Below, one piece after another: positions 23,907-34,875 of a stretch of 64,000 nt of DNA. Made by a program: the position numbers and the translations under genes. Every line of letters starts with the position of its first letter. Position 1 is the stretch's first letter. This DNA comes from Tubiluchus corallicola (lineage: Eukaryota; Priapulida; Priapulimorpha; Priapulimorphida; Tubiluchidae): positions 141,001 to 205,000 of the forward strand of contig JAQGDQ010000399.1 in assembly GCA_030141605.1 (NCBI GenBank), read 5' to 3'. Below the pieces are notes generated by a model, which was given only the letters and a program-made list of their open reading frames with translations, ran no database searches and was not told where the DNA came from.

Positions 23907-24984
23907 CTAGAATGTAAAAATTAACGATAGTATTTAAAAAGTTAACATAGCAGTTGTTATATTATCACATAAGACAACAAGTCCATAATTTGGTGAATGG
24001 TAGCTAACACCTCACTCAGTGGGTTAAAACTATCAAGGCAATGAAGTAACTAGTCTGGAATGCAAAGCATTGAATTACTTGGTTACTGATTTTTTCCTGC
24101 AGAAACACCTAGCTTTGACTACTGTTTAGCATTGCTGTGGAATCTATTGCGTGAATATGTTATTTAGAAAGCCATTTGCCATTGTCGTTGTGCTGATTTA
24201 AACTTGTGTTGCCCCCTCTTTTCTGTTATAAACTGGTTTCCTTTTAAACAGGTCATGTGACTAGTCTTTTACCTGTACACTTACCTGTAGATTGGAGTAA
24301 CTCAGGCGTTCACACACTGCAGTGACAGATTGTTTAGCGTCATTTATTGATTCGTTGTTATAATTTCACAATTACACTTATAGAAGATCACCATGTAAGT
24401 TGATTTCTTAATTTCTTAAATCTTGAACCTTTGTTTATTAAAAAGACTAGAGATTAGATTTTATCATTTGCGTAAAACTTTGTTAAAGTTAATTAGATCA
24501 ATTTGGTTTAGATTTCGCCGTAAAATTGAGCAAAATTATATAAAATTATCTTATTTGTTTTCAGATTAAACGATACAAGATACACAATTATGTTGTTGGA
24601 GATTTTTTATAAGAAGGTAGCACAGTCGTAGATCTGTTTTATCCCATATGAAATGACTCTATAATGATGTCACAATATAAATGTTGGCTAAAACGTATTA
24701 CATGAACAAACAGAATGAGAACAAGACCAGTTTCACGGTGAAACACACCTCTTTATAAAGTTACATCGTAAGTACTTAACCAAAAAACATATTGAACTTC
24801 AAAAGAGTTACTAGAATAATAAGCCACTAGCAAAAAATAATTTATTTACTGAGGCAAGATAGAGCTGTCATGCGAGATTAAACAAAACTGTCAGTATTTA
24901 AAAATTAGAATTTGAGTCAAGTTTCGTATTTATTTTCCAAAAATTTACTGCCCACAGTACCAGTTTTTGGTAAAGGCTCTACGG
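23907..24984. other. Receptor intron, no feature seen
   Basis: Ordinary AT-rich intron sequence. I found no exon, repeat ends or RNA gene before the hAT element. Confidence 0.4.
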
Positions 24985-25466
24985 CAGGGGTGTGCAAATT
25001 GCGGCCCGCCGAGAGAATTTGTGCGGCCCGCGAAGTGATTTGTCAACCTAATGAAAGTACGGCCCGGGCGATTAATTGAGTGTATCCAGCTGAAGTCCGT
25101 GCCACGGTCCCAAAGATAGTGCGGGTAGTTTTTTCTACTAGATCGGATGCCATTAACCCTTACAAGACTGTTGTAGCTTAATGTCACTGTACTACACAGA
25201 CTGTGTGATACACATTACTAATATGCATTGTAATGAAATCACCACTATCTGTCCTGAAATTAGAAATATATGGTTTGTAATATAAATTTTAATAACTTCT
25301 AAAATAGTTTCTTGAGTGTAGTAGTAATGATGTACGCAGATCGGATGCAAAAAAATCGTTATTAGGCCTTTCTGTACTTGGCTTCTTGATCAAACTGCCT
25401 GTGGCCCGCAGGAATTGCGGGAAAGTTTAATGTGACCCGGCTAGTCAGATAATTTGCACACCCCTG
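24985..25466. mobile_element. hAT-type MITE with perfect 8-bp target duplication
   Basis: Ends CAGGGGTGTGCAAATT and AATTTGCACACCCCTG are perfect inverted repeats flanked by identical CTCTACGG (24977-24984 and 25467-25474). The subterminal gcggcccg repeats are typical of this widespread hAT group. Confidence 0.93.
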
Positions 25467-25577
25467 CTCTACGGAATATGAGTATCAAAAAATCATATTT
25501 AGATCTGACATATCTCAAATTCCCTCCGCCAGCAAAAGGTTAAAAATATTAAGCTAGAAGTTGAGCTTTGAACTCAC

Positions 25578-25734
25578 GTGTTCCAGATTCTTCGGAGCGG
25601 AAAAAATATCGTTTTTCACCACGTTGACATTATTCAGTGGTTTGACTACAGCAGAATTGCCACAGGTGTTGGTGAAGAGCGGATTCTCGGCAGAATGATT
25701 ACCAGCAGAATCCGGAAGAGGTGCTGCAACATAC
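25578..25734 (-). CDS. Receptor exon, juxtamembrane cytoplasmic segment
   Basis: Phase 2 start after cctaattacag and phase 0 end at CAC|GTGAGT. It encodes YVAAPLPDSAGNHSAENPLF, TNTCGNSAVVKP and NVVKNDIFSAPKNLEH. NPLF is close to the NPXY/NPXF adaptor motif (GULP/CED-6 type PTB binding) that engulfment receptors carry; this functional link is inference. Confidence 0.87.
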
Positions 25735-25902
25735 CTGTAATTAGGAGAACTCGTTATTGCAATTGATATGAAATCACAGTGAAGAAGAATAAGAGGAAAA
25801 AAGTTATTTGAATGAAAATTCTGAAGGAAACACAATGTAGCACCTGTCAAAATTTGTCTAGACGAGAAAACAGGTTTCAGAGTTGGGCACGATTCAGACA
25901 GT

Positions 25903-26454
25903 TGTTGTTATTGTTGGCATCCTTCTGTCTCGGAAGACAATGGAGTGTGCGCCAAGAGAGTCAGTTATTGATCACATTGATGGAGCTGCAGTGTCGACTG
26001 TGGCTGAGCAGTGCGATCCTTGAACGTCTTCAGGGCGCACGCCTGGGCAAAGTGTATGGAGATCCTGAGTTGCCCAGACAACAGGAACCCCCTCTCTTCC
26101 TCCCTGGTGTAGTCCAAAGGAAAGCGGAGCGATACGTTTGGCACCAGGTTGGCTGCAGGAGCTGCCGGAGTCAGTGAGCATGCTGCACTGATCCGCCTTC
26201 GGAGCTCCACTCCTGGTTTGGAAGGCTTACTCCTCTACACATGGCCGTTGGTCACTTGACCTCCTCTGCCCTCTAGCCGTTGGCTGCTTGTACAGCTCCT
26301 TTGCCTAGTGTCGAGATACATTGTAAGCATCCCGCAAGCCTACAGCACCTGGTATTCCTAGGCGGTCACCCATCCAAGTACTAAGCAGGCTCTATGTTGC
26401 TTAACTTCGGTGATCAGACGAGGACCGGTGTTTTCAACGCGATTTGGCCGTAGT
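25903..26454 (-). mobile_element. 5S-headed SINE, full-length copy with target duplication
   Basis: The element reads on the minus strand: 5S-derived head (26338-26454), body, and a tail of aac-type repeats after ggatgccaacaa. It is flanked by the exact duplication ATTCAGACAGT (25892-25902 and 26455-26465), which shows reverse-transcriptase-type insertion. A 5S-derived Pol III head defines the SINE3 class; the specific family name is not known to me. It lies in the receptor intron. Confidence 0.9.
26338..26454 (-). pseudogene. Complete 5S rRNA-like SINE head
   Basis: All 5S segments are present on the minus strand, including AAAACACCGGTCCTCGTC, GAAGTTAAGCAACATAGAGC, AGTACTTGGATGGGTGACC and GGAATACCAGGTGCTGTAGG. 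At about 117 bases it is nearly the length of a real 5S RNA. It is joined to a SINE body, so it is a retroposon promoter rather than a ribosomal gene. Confidence 0.87.
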
Positions 26455-26584
26455 ATTCAGACAGTAAACCCTATTAAACCCTATTATGCTTCTTATTATC
26501 TACTAATACACACTATACTACTTAATTACTATACTAATTAATTAACAGCTCTTAACTGATTAAGTATGAAAACAACCAACTTAC

Positions 26585-26765
26585 GAAACAGGTGGCAAGT
26601 TTCTCTTTAAGCGTTGTATGCGTCGTCTATAGTATATGATGATGATGAGAATGATGAGCAAGATGATGATTCCTGCAATGATGCCGCCGATCATTCCAAC
26701 ATTGACTGATGATTCGTCCTCTGCAGAACCTGCAACGCGATACGACCCACCAGCTGGTAATACTT
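26585..26765 (-). CDS. Receptor exon, transmembrane segment
   Basis: Phase 1 start after tttatttgcag and phase 2 end at TTTC|GTAAGT. After a short acidic linker (GSAEDESSVNV) it encodes the hydrophobic helix GMIGGIIAGIIILLIILIII followed by the stop-transfer string YYRRRIQRLKR. This orients the EGF exons outside and the remaining four exons inside the cell. Confidence 0.92.
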
Positions 26766-26802
26766 CTGCAAATAAACAAACTCTAATATCAATACTAGTA
26801 AT

Positions 26803-27085
26803 GTTGTTGGCATCCTTCTGTCTCGGAAGACAATGGAGTGTGCGCCAAGCGAGTCAGTTATTGATCACATTGATGGAGCTGCAGCGTCGACTGTGGCTGA
26901 GCAGTGCGATACTTGAACGTCTCTAGGGCGCACGCCTGGGCAAGGTGTATGGAGATCCTGAGTTGCCCAGACAACAGGAACCCCCTCTCTTCCTCCCTGG
27001 TGTAGTCCAAGGGAAAGCGGAGTCATACGTTTGGCACCAGGAGCTGCCGGAGTCAGTGAGCATGCTGCACTGGTCTGTTTGTAAT
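26803..27085 (-). mobile_element. 5S-SINE, 5'-truncated copy beside a splice acceptor
   Basis: This copy keeps the tail and about 280 bases of the body but has lost the 5S head, as expected of 5' truncation. Flanking duplications AATACTAGTAAT are exact (26791-26802 and 27086-27097). Its tail lies only about 37 bases from the acceptor of the transmembrane exon. Confidence 0.9.
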
Positions 27086-27097
27086 AATACTAGTAAT

Positions 27098-27680
27098 ATT
27101 ATTATTAATAGTAAAATACATAAAAGAATTCTTTCTTATAAATAAACTCAGAAAGTATATACCATAGGAGCTTTACCATTAAATGAAATGCTGATCAAAT
27201 TAAATAAATAAAAAATGTGAGATTAGATTCTATAATTAAAGTTAAAAAATTAAAGCACAAGACAACCTCCACTTACATACTGCCTATTGCATACAGGGCT
27301 TGCGTCCACCGTAGCACTGTATAAAACGTGTAAATTTAAACTTCCGCGATGATCATTAGACGCAGCCATTTTGACAACAGGTCATTTGAAAGAAGTTTAG
27401 ATAATGTGTTTAGACAAGTTATATCATATATATAACAATGAGTAAAGTTTGAAAAATAAGTAGAGCTTTCGTAGCGCGCACCTCACTAACTAAGTAAAAT
27501 TTACTGTATTTTGTCAATAAGATTAAAAATACGTTTTTGGTTAGTGAGTGATGCACCCCGGAGGGAGAGTCAGCGACATTTTACCAATTGGTGAAAGCAC
27601 TTTAAATAATTAATAATTTCCTTTTCCAATTACATAAGTCTTTCAAGCAGGTAAGCGAAATGCTAAGTAATATAACTTTA
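27098..27680. other. Receptor intron, no feature seen
   Basis: AT-rich intron sequence. A weak inverted pair ctcactaacta / ttggttagtgag at 27481-27548 may be the remains of a small element. Confidence 0.35.
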
Positions 27681-27848
27681 TACTGCAATGCATCTGTGAC
27701 ATTTTGGACAAATACTGCAATGCATCTGTGACATTTTGGACAAATACTGCAATGCATCTGTGACATTTTGGACAAATACTGCAATGCATCTGTGACATTT
27801 TGAACAAATACTGCAATGCATCTGTGACATTTTAAACAAATACTGCAA
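27681..27848. repeat. 32-bp minisatellite, five copies
   Basis: The unit ctgcaatgcatctgtgacat ttggacaaata repeats five times with minor changes, just after the donor of the exon at 27916-28041. Confidence 0.93.
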
Positions 27849-27915
27849 CTTTTTAACCTCCCACTTATTTACCCATTTCTTCCACCTTTGTTAAATGAAT
27901 ATAAAACGTTTGTAC

Positions 27916-28041
27916 CATTTTCACAGTCTGGTCCGGTGTAATCCTCCTGGCAGACGCATCCTCTCTCTGCATCGCAATGCTGCCGTTCCGTACACCTGCA
28001 AACTTCCTCACAATCATTTCCGTACGTGCCATCCGGACAAC
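27916..28041 (-). CDS. Receptor exon, last EGF-type module
   Basis: Phase 1 at both ends (after gcatcttag; AATG|GTACAA). It encodes CPDGTYGNDCEEVCRCTE, QHCDAERGCVCQEDYTGPDC and EN, an eight-cysteine-type EGF/laminin-EGF half-pair. It is the last extracellular module before the transmembrane exon. Confidence 0.92.
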
Positions 28042-28689
28042 CTAAGATGCACAATTACTAATCAACATTGTTATGATGGCTACATTACTACCATCAATTA
28101 TATTTAAATGTTCTATACAATTATAGCTATTACTACAAGTATAATGTAAAATTTAATCTCTTCTCCCCCACTTAAATTTGGTTACATATATGTGTATATG
28201 TATATCATTGTATATCCAAGTAAGCAATATGGTGCATGATTTTCTTATACTTATAATTCTACCTTGGTGATTTATAAAAGAGGCAATATGGTACAAATGA
28301 GTTATTTGCAAACAAATTACGGAAGTTCAATTTTGCACTTTTTGCTTGGTAGATGATGTTGAAAGATGAAAAAGCCCCTAACTACAACATAGCTGATTGC
28401 ATCGTCGCTAGCTTTTTGTGTACTTTACATGGCCATTTCTGTCTAGTCCACTGCTGCATAATGTAAACTAGGTAGATAGACATCCGGTGCTTGCAAAAAT
28501 AGGTAACGCAAAGCAGGCAAACACTATCATTATCGCTGAAGTCACTCAATCATAAGTGTCTTTATATTCGGCTGTTTAATTGACGCAGCCAAGCAAATAA
28601 CTAAAGTGATCCATTAGATACAAACAATTGTCACCTAATAGTAAACGTGACACAGTTTGGCACCAGAGGTCTGGCAAGGCACTTTCAAA
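28042..28689. other. Receptor intron and upstream region of the nested receptor gene
   Basis: No repeat is recognised. This is the only space for a promoter of the plus-strand IR gene that begins at 28690; I see no strong TATA box, only TTTATATTC at about 28560. Confidence 0.35.
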
Positions 28690-30061
28690 ATGTTTTTCGT
28701 GCATCTCAAGCTTTGCGTTTTCATGGTTTTGACTTTAGTAGCTCTAGGTGCAACAAAAGACGTGTGCAAAGATCAGAACTGTCAATGGAAATTACTCCTG
28801 GCAAGGAAGTGTTACAAAGAATGAAATAATAAGCTACCACAATATTTTTCAACCAAATTGCAGTTCGTTAGAAGGAAAACAGCTTCAAATAGGCATGGCA
28901 ATGGACGAATCACGCCCGTTTCTAGAGAAATTACTTCTGATGCTCAGTAAAACTCAAAATTTCACATACTCCATCAAAGAAGTTGGAAGTTTACGTGATC
29001 CTAATATTGTACTCAGCAATGAAAACATTGACGTGCTTTTTGGTTTGTTCACCATGCTTCCAGAAAGAACAAAATACATGACATTTCTTCACCCAATTAT
29101 CTATTTACGCCGTATCTTTATAATAAAGAGACACGACTTTCAAGGATTTAGTTTGTTGGACCCTTTTCCCAGAAATGTATGGCTGCTTGTGCTAACATAT
29201 GTCATATTGAGTGGGATATTTTTAACTTGTATCTGTTGGCAGAAAACAGAAACACGAAGAGAGAATGATGGCATCGAGACAGATAATGAGAAAACAGCTG
29301 ATTACTTCATTTTGTACACATTATCCTCACTTCTTCAACAAGGTGGAAACTACATACCCTGCCGTTTATCTGCAAGGATGCTAATCGGATGGTGGTGGAT
29401 TTTTGCTCTTATAATGACGGCATTGTACACTGGCACTTTAGTTAGCAAACTGTTTGTAAGCAAATGGCAGCATCCGTTCACGTCACTGCAGGAGCTAATT
29501 GATGGAGATGTAACGCCTGTAACAATAGGAAACTTCTCCTCGACAATATTACTAAAGAATAGCCCCGCTGATACAGAATATGGGAAACTGTGGAAGAAAA
29601 TGGAAGCTGATGGAACGGTACCTGTCAGTACAAATGTCGAAGCACAGGAAAAAACTTTTTCGGGAAAATATACTATGCTTGATACTGACTTTTGGGCAAA
29701 ATTTCGAATCAATGAAGATTACAAGTTACACGGGACATGCAGGTTTTCAGTTGCTCCAGTTTCTTCTCTGCCCGTACCTGCATCAGCTGTCATTCCGAAA
29801 GGCGGCAAAGAGGCAGAACAGTTAAACTACGGACTGGCCACTTTATTGGAGAATGGGATAGCAGAGCAGCTCTTACAGGAGCATTCAGAACAAACATATG
29901 ATTGCCTTGATCCGGTTACTCAAACTGCGAATGCTCAGCCAGTCAACATAGAGTACATTGATGTTGTATTCTGCGCTCTGCTGCTTGGACTAAGCATTGG
30001 TTTAGTTGTATTTGTAGGTGAATGTCTCTACATAAAAGTAATGCGATTAATGAGCAGCTAA
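28690..30061 (+). CDS. Ionotropic receptor (IR)-type glutamate receptor, intronless, with a frame break
   Basis: A ligand-gated ion channel of the iGluR/IR family, nested on the opposite strand in the receptor gene's intron. From 28748 the open frame (437 codons) has S1 (residues 46-130, with the ligand Arg in LPERTKYMTF at 107), M1 (WLLVLTYVILSGIFLTCIC), a pore loop (FILYTLSSLLQQGG), M3 (WWWIFALIMTALYTGTLVSK), S2 with an acidic residue in MLDTDFWAKF, and M4 (VVFCALLLGLSIGLVVFVGE). M3 has ALYTGTLVSKL where canonical iGluRs have SYTANLAAF. No amino-terminal domain precedes S1, as in IRs. The signal peptide MFFVHLKLCVFMVLTLVALG starts at ATG 28690 but in another frame, which ends at 28822; the main frame has a TAG at 28745. 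One extra base, perhaps in the AAAA run at 28755-28758, would explain it. Confidence 0.85.
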
Positions 30062-30103
30062 GAAAAATTCAAAAACATTGTGCTTGTTAAAAACTCTTGG
30101 TGC

Positions 30104-30503
30104 CTTAAAGGAAGACCGGACGATTGTTTAGACTCAATCTCATTTTAATTTACTGTCAAAAATATACATTTTCCTACCTATAAAAGTTGACAATTGTTCC
30201 TTATATTTGAATAATCAGCTTACAAAGTTAATTAACGGCAACCGAATACAGCTGTTGCTTATGATAGAAACTAACCACAGTTTATTCAATGGCAGGCATT
30301 TCCTTGAGCGTCAAGCACGTTTACATAAGTGTTACAGTACTGTTTAAACGCATGATGTCACGAAAATGGGCTCTACATCATACGACGCCAGAAGCTAACA
30401 CTGCAGTTCATGATCATGGTTATCATGGTACCACCTTCTATTTGTCGGCCACGCGAATGTGACAAAAAGGTGCCGTTGCCAATCTTAGTGGACACACTGA
30501 CTT
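30104..30503. mobile_element. TTAA-type MITE, right end missing
   Basis: The left end ttaaaggaagaccggacgat and the next 390 bases match the element at 17650-18196, but the right terminal repeat is replaced by the 136-bp-unit element from about 30503. It begins about 40 bases after the stop codon of the IR gene. Confidence 0.75.
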
Positions 30504-30885
30504 TCAGGTTTATTGCTCTTATACCATTGCTATTATTACATCATTTACTTCATCCTTATTTACATTAAGTTATCTACAAAAGCATGCATAACTATAATCA
30601 TTTTTCATTTAAGTAAGGTGAGTGTGTTAATGACCGTATGGTCGTACACTCACCTCGCACTACTCAAATTATTACATCATTTACTTCACCCTTATTTACA
30701 TTAAGTTATCTACAGAAGCAGGCATAACTATAATCATTTTTTCATTTAAGTAAGGTGAGTGTGTTAATGACCGTATGGTCGTACACTCACCTCGCACTAC
30801 TCAAATTATTTTATTTAAAGTTTATTAATGTGTTTGATATTGTATTTTGATGTGTGAAATAAAATTCACAGTTCAACATCAAAAC
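30504..30885 (+). mobile_element. Second copy of the 136-bp-unit element, two units
   Basis: After ctttcaggtttattgctctt come two 136-base units and then the AT-rich tail with aaataaaattcacag, the same order as at 2915-4680. That copy has about twelve units, so unit number differs between copies of one dispersed element. Confidence 0.8.
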
Positions 30886-31153
30886 AATCACACAAATTAG
30901 TAACTATACTATGTGATTCAATTCAGTAAGAAAACAACAATCTCCTTAGTAAAAATGTGCGACCTTTAACTAAAAACCATTTGTTTGTCCATTTCATCAG
31001 TAGATTCTGTTGGATTGGTTTTGGAAATCAGTTTCAGTGAACACTGTCACAATGAAAGTTTTAACATCAGCTTTAATATAAGCCCGTGAGGAGAATAGCT
31101 TACTGGTCACATTGCACACTTAGCAACCCAAGTTAAGTAAGATCGATTCTGCT

Positions 31154-31747
31154 TAGTGGCGACTTGTAGCTAAAATTAGTGGGGGGGGGGGCTGTATCAG
31201 AAAAATTTTAGCCTTTGTTTTAATACTGTGTAGAACGTAACAAACATACGTAATTTTAACGTTGTAGTTTTATTTGAATATCGCGTGTTGAACAACCTCT
31301 TTTCTTAACTGCAACTTTCTCATGGAGAGACAATTGTGAAAAATTAACCTGTTGTAGTCGACTTACAGTCACAAAACTTATTTCTTGGAGATGCAAGGCG
31401 TCCATTATTAAATCGTTTATGTTTTAAGCACACACGTTAAGTTTACACTTTATCATATTCAAGAATATGACGGTACACGGTAAGCACATGGCAAATGTTA
31501 CTGTGATAGAGACAGTACTTTTCCAAATAGCAACAGACGCTTGTGTACAGCGTGTTATCTCAGATGTGTTATAACAGCCAAACACCATGTTGCTTGGGCA
31601 GCAAATTGTACTTTCCTTGCAAGCTCCGGTTCAGCACGAGTATAAAAAAACTAAAGAACAGACTTATAATATTGAATATTATCGATAATAATGAGTGAAA
31701 ATAGGGGATGCTGCAGTACCACAGCACCTATACATAAGCCGCCACTG
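31154..31747. mobile_element. hAT-type MITE (CAGTGGCGGCTT ends)
   Basis: Ends TAGTGGCGACTTG and CAAGCCGCCACTG-type (taagccgccactg) are inverted, and the flanks ATTCTGCT and ATCCTGGT match at six of eight positions. A G-run (10 bases) lies near the left end. Confidence 0.7.
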
Positions 31748-31755
31748 ATCCTGGT

Positions 31756-32278
31756 TAGAAAATGGATAGATGATTACAGAAAAATTCTTTCTGGGCAGTT
31801 ATCGTATACCATACAGTTCTCGGTTGTTTATTTCAACAAACAAGCACAGATATGCATCGTTACGTAGCTAAAACAATTCTACCAGTTCAGCGTCAGAGTT
31901 CAGACTATCATGCTTAGAAAGGAGTTGGTTTTCTAGCTGCCGCAACGAACTGGCACTGAGGGCTGGATTCAAGACCTGCAGAGACCTGAGCCATAAATTT
32001 GCAGGAAATAATGTGCAGCTCGAGCCACTTTGTTTACACATGTTGATGATGAAATTTGAAACAATCACATATTTTTCCAGAAAAGTACATAAGACAACTA
32101 ACCTAATCTGTGCCCAGCTATATTTACAGTTACTGCCAAACTATGATGCTTCAGGCAGTCCAGGCAAGAAAAGGTTTTTTTTTAATGAAACTTGAATTAT
32201 AGTTCAATAGAAACTACACAGAATTCATGCAAAATAAACTAACAATACTGTCAACATTGGTAGACACAAAACAGCATA
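31756..32278. other. Receptor intron, no feature seen
   Basis: No coding, RNA or repeat feature is recognised. Confidence 0.4.
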
Positions 32279-32602
32279 CAGTCAACCCTTGTTAAACCGG
32301 ACTATTTGGGGGGGGCGGGGTCCGGTTTAGCCGATTGTCCGATTTATCCGATATGCCTATATATGGTCTATATTATACAGGAATAATCACCTTAATAAGG
32401 CCTATATACATTGCACTATATACTGTATATTACTGTAAAATAGTTAACCTGTGAGGATAAAGAAATTATTGTACAGTTGGTAGGCCGTGTTGTGTTTAGC
32501 GCTCAGGCTCAGACGGAAATCTGTCAGTTTCCTTTACCACGGATGACGTCCGTCTTATCCGATATCCGGGCTAACAGGGTCCGGTTCAACGAGGGTCGAC
32601 CG
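32279..32602. mobile_element. Tigger/mariner-like MITE next to a splice donor
   Basis: Ends CAGTCAACCCTTGTTAAACC and the inverse of GGTTCAACGAGGGTCGACCG are flanked by TA. Internal tccgatat/atatccg motifs extend the inverted symmetry. Its right end is only about 25 bases from the donor of the exon at 32630-32758. Confidence 0.85.
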
Positions 32603-32629
32603 TATAGGAAAAGTAGCAGTAATACATAC

Positions 32630-32758
32630 GTATGTCACATATTCGGCCAGTCCATCCCGGGGTGCACGTGCATTTTCCAGTTACGAAATGACAGTAGGCG
32701 CCATTCTTACAGTCGCATTGCGATGCACACATCAGTCCGAAAGTACCATGAGGACATG
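32630..32758 (-). CDS. Receptor exon, EGF-type module
   Basis: Phase 1 at both ends (after ttctactatag; ATAC|GTATGT). It encodes CPHGTFGLMCASQCDCKNGA, YCHFVTGKCTCTPGWTGRIC and DI, with the standard module cysteine spacing. Confidence 0.93.
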
Positions 32759-32979
32759 CTATAGTAGAAAAACAGGCATGGTGTGTTAGTAAGAAGAGAA
32801 TTTTATTAGTAATTGTTGAAATTAAAGTCCAAAAGGATGAAAAAGTCAAATACTCGATGTATAACAAGGAAGCGAAGGAACAGTACAGCAAGTATTACGT
32901 AACTGGTGCTGATATTACTTCGTTTTCTAGCAACTGAAATAAAATCATCTAAGGAAGACAAACTTGCTGAGCCTTGTAT

Positions 32980-33117
32980 AAATGTTCACACCCGTATAAA
33001 CGTTCACACCCGTACGTTCACACCCATATAAACATTCACACCCATACGTTCACATCCGTACGTTCACACCCGTACGTTCACACCCGTACGTTCACACCCG
33101 CACGTTCACACCTGTAC
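32980..33117. repeat. 14-bp minisatellite, about ten copies
   Basis: The unit cgttcacacccgta occurs with single-base changes and one longer variant (cccatataaa). Confidence 0.93.
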
Positions 33118-33282
33118 TTTACTCATAATTTCTTGAAAAACAAAGAAGTACACTAAGATGTAGAACACTAAGTACAACCGCGTAGAAAGGTTTGTCACAA
33201 AAATATCATGTAAATATAACACAAAAACAATGAGTAAACAATGAGTAAATAGTAAATAAACGAAGTAAATGTTACGTATTGC

Positions 33283-33480
33283 TCCTTTTAGCATTTCTTC
33301 TATGTGTTTGTGGAGAAATTCAGACAGAAGAGCATTTTTTGTGCGAGTGCCATGAAAATGCACTTTATAGATCACTGTACGCGTTAAATTATAGTAATAT
33401 TGCAAATTTATTTGACGGAGAATTAATGTCAATTGGAAATTTCATTTACGACTGTATGCATAGATTTTTGAATTAAATAG
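33283..33480 (+). mobile_element. LINE C-terminal fragment
   Basis: The translation LCVCGEIQTEEHFLCECHEN followed by ALYRSLYALNY and a final NFIYDCMHRFLN carries the CxxxExxEHFLxxC motif found after the reverse transcriptase in many LINEs. It is truncated on the left. Confidence 0.65.
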
Positions 33481-33801
33481 TATAGCTTTGTTAGCGGACA
33501 TATAACCGCATCACTGTGATTATCATATAGGTAAAATATTTGTTTATCACATGTGTACAAATGCTTAGTAAATAGTTTTTTTCGCTTCATAAAGTTTACA
33601 ACTAAATTTGTATATCTGTGTATATACCTTGTGCAGCTATGTTGAGTCAAATTGTTAGTATGATCTGGAAATCATTACCCGAGCTTTGCCCGCTGATAAA
33701 ACCATCGGGTATGCGTCGAGTTTGTCATTTTCGTGTAGGAAATTTGATTTTCAGAAATAATATGTCTATCTATCTATCTAAACAATCAAAATTGTCTAAT
33801 A

Positions 33802-34518
33802 CAGTAAGTCCTCGCTTAACGACTTCCCGTTTTGTGACGTTTTGTTTTAATGATGCTGAACATTTGACACTGATGACACCTTTTTCTCATTTAACGATGC
33901 ACGCTTCATTTTAACGACGATTTCTTTACTTTGCTCACAGCCATTTTTTATTTTATCAACAACTTTCTCTGCTTAATTTGAAGTCAGAAAGCGGTACATA
34001 CTGCGTTATTCTGTTCTAAAAACACATTAGTAATCTAAACAGTGCAATTGTTATAACGCCTTTGCTTCCCGACTGACTACGTATTAAATTCTAGCTGTTA
34101 GTATCAAGCGAGACCCGAGTTTAAACATTATGCTGAGGAATCTTGTCTGTAACTTGTTACTGTAACAACCAGATTAGTACTACCTGAAATTGTCTCAAGG
34201 TCACTTCATGCAGGGCTTGGCTTTCACTAGGCAGTGTTTAACCACTAACTGTCTAAATACAGGCTTCAAGAGACCGCCAGCAAGTCTAGCTAGATATTGC
34301 CAAGACAGATAGATGGTTTCAAGCAAACAGAAAGAAATTAATCAGTAGAAATATGAATGAAACTCATAAAATGTTTAATTTATATGATTAAGCAGCATTA
34401 ATTTTTTGCTTCTGGGACGTATCTCAATTTTTTTACATTATGTTGTATGGAAATTTTGGTTTCGTTTAACGACGTTTCGCTTAGCGTCGCATTAGCGTCG
34501 TTAAACGAGGACATACTG
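33802..34518. mobile_element. Tigger-like MITE (CAGTAAGTCCTCGCTTAACG ends), compact copy
   Basis: The left end CAGTAAGTCCTCGCTTAACG and the inverse of cgttaaacgaggacatactg form terminal repeats beside TA. It ends about 40 bases from the donor of the exon at 34558-34713. The copy at 58853-60447 is the same family expanded by an internal minisatellite. Confidence 0.88.
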
Positions 34519-34557
34519 CACCTAACATTTTATAACCAACATTGAAATCCCACTTAC

Positions 34558-34713
34558 TGATGTTACACTTTGCACCAGTGAAGCCAATGTCACAGATACA
34601 TCCTCCGGTCACATGATGGCAGTCCTCATCATGCGGACAATCACAAGTGTTGAGGCAATCCAAACCCCACGTGAATTCTGGACACATTTCTGAACAAGAT
34701 GGGCCCATCCAAC
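34558..34713 (-). CDS. Receptor exon, EGF-type module
   Basis: Phase 1 at both ends (after aaattatttcag; ATCA|GTAAGT). It encodes WMGPSCSEMCPEFTWGLDC, LNTCDCPHDEDCHHVTGGC and ICDIGFTGAKCNI, completing the preceding module and starting the next. Confidence 0.93.
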
Positions 34714-34875
34714 CTGAAATAATTTGCGTAATATTCGCATTGATAAGGCAGTATAAAAAATTGACCCGCGGACGTCTCTAGCGAATGCGAACTGACGGGC
34801 TATTTAATGCAGCGAAAAGAACAACTTCCCTAAAATGGCTGCTAGCAACTGTCAACATCACAGTATGTTAACAAT

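Noticed and set aside
26338-26454. A functional 5S rRNA gene
   Set aside because: The sequence is fused to a SINE body, has target-site duplications around the whole unit, and the sister copy has a deletion. Free 5S genes would normally end in a T-run, which is missing.
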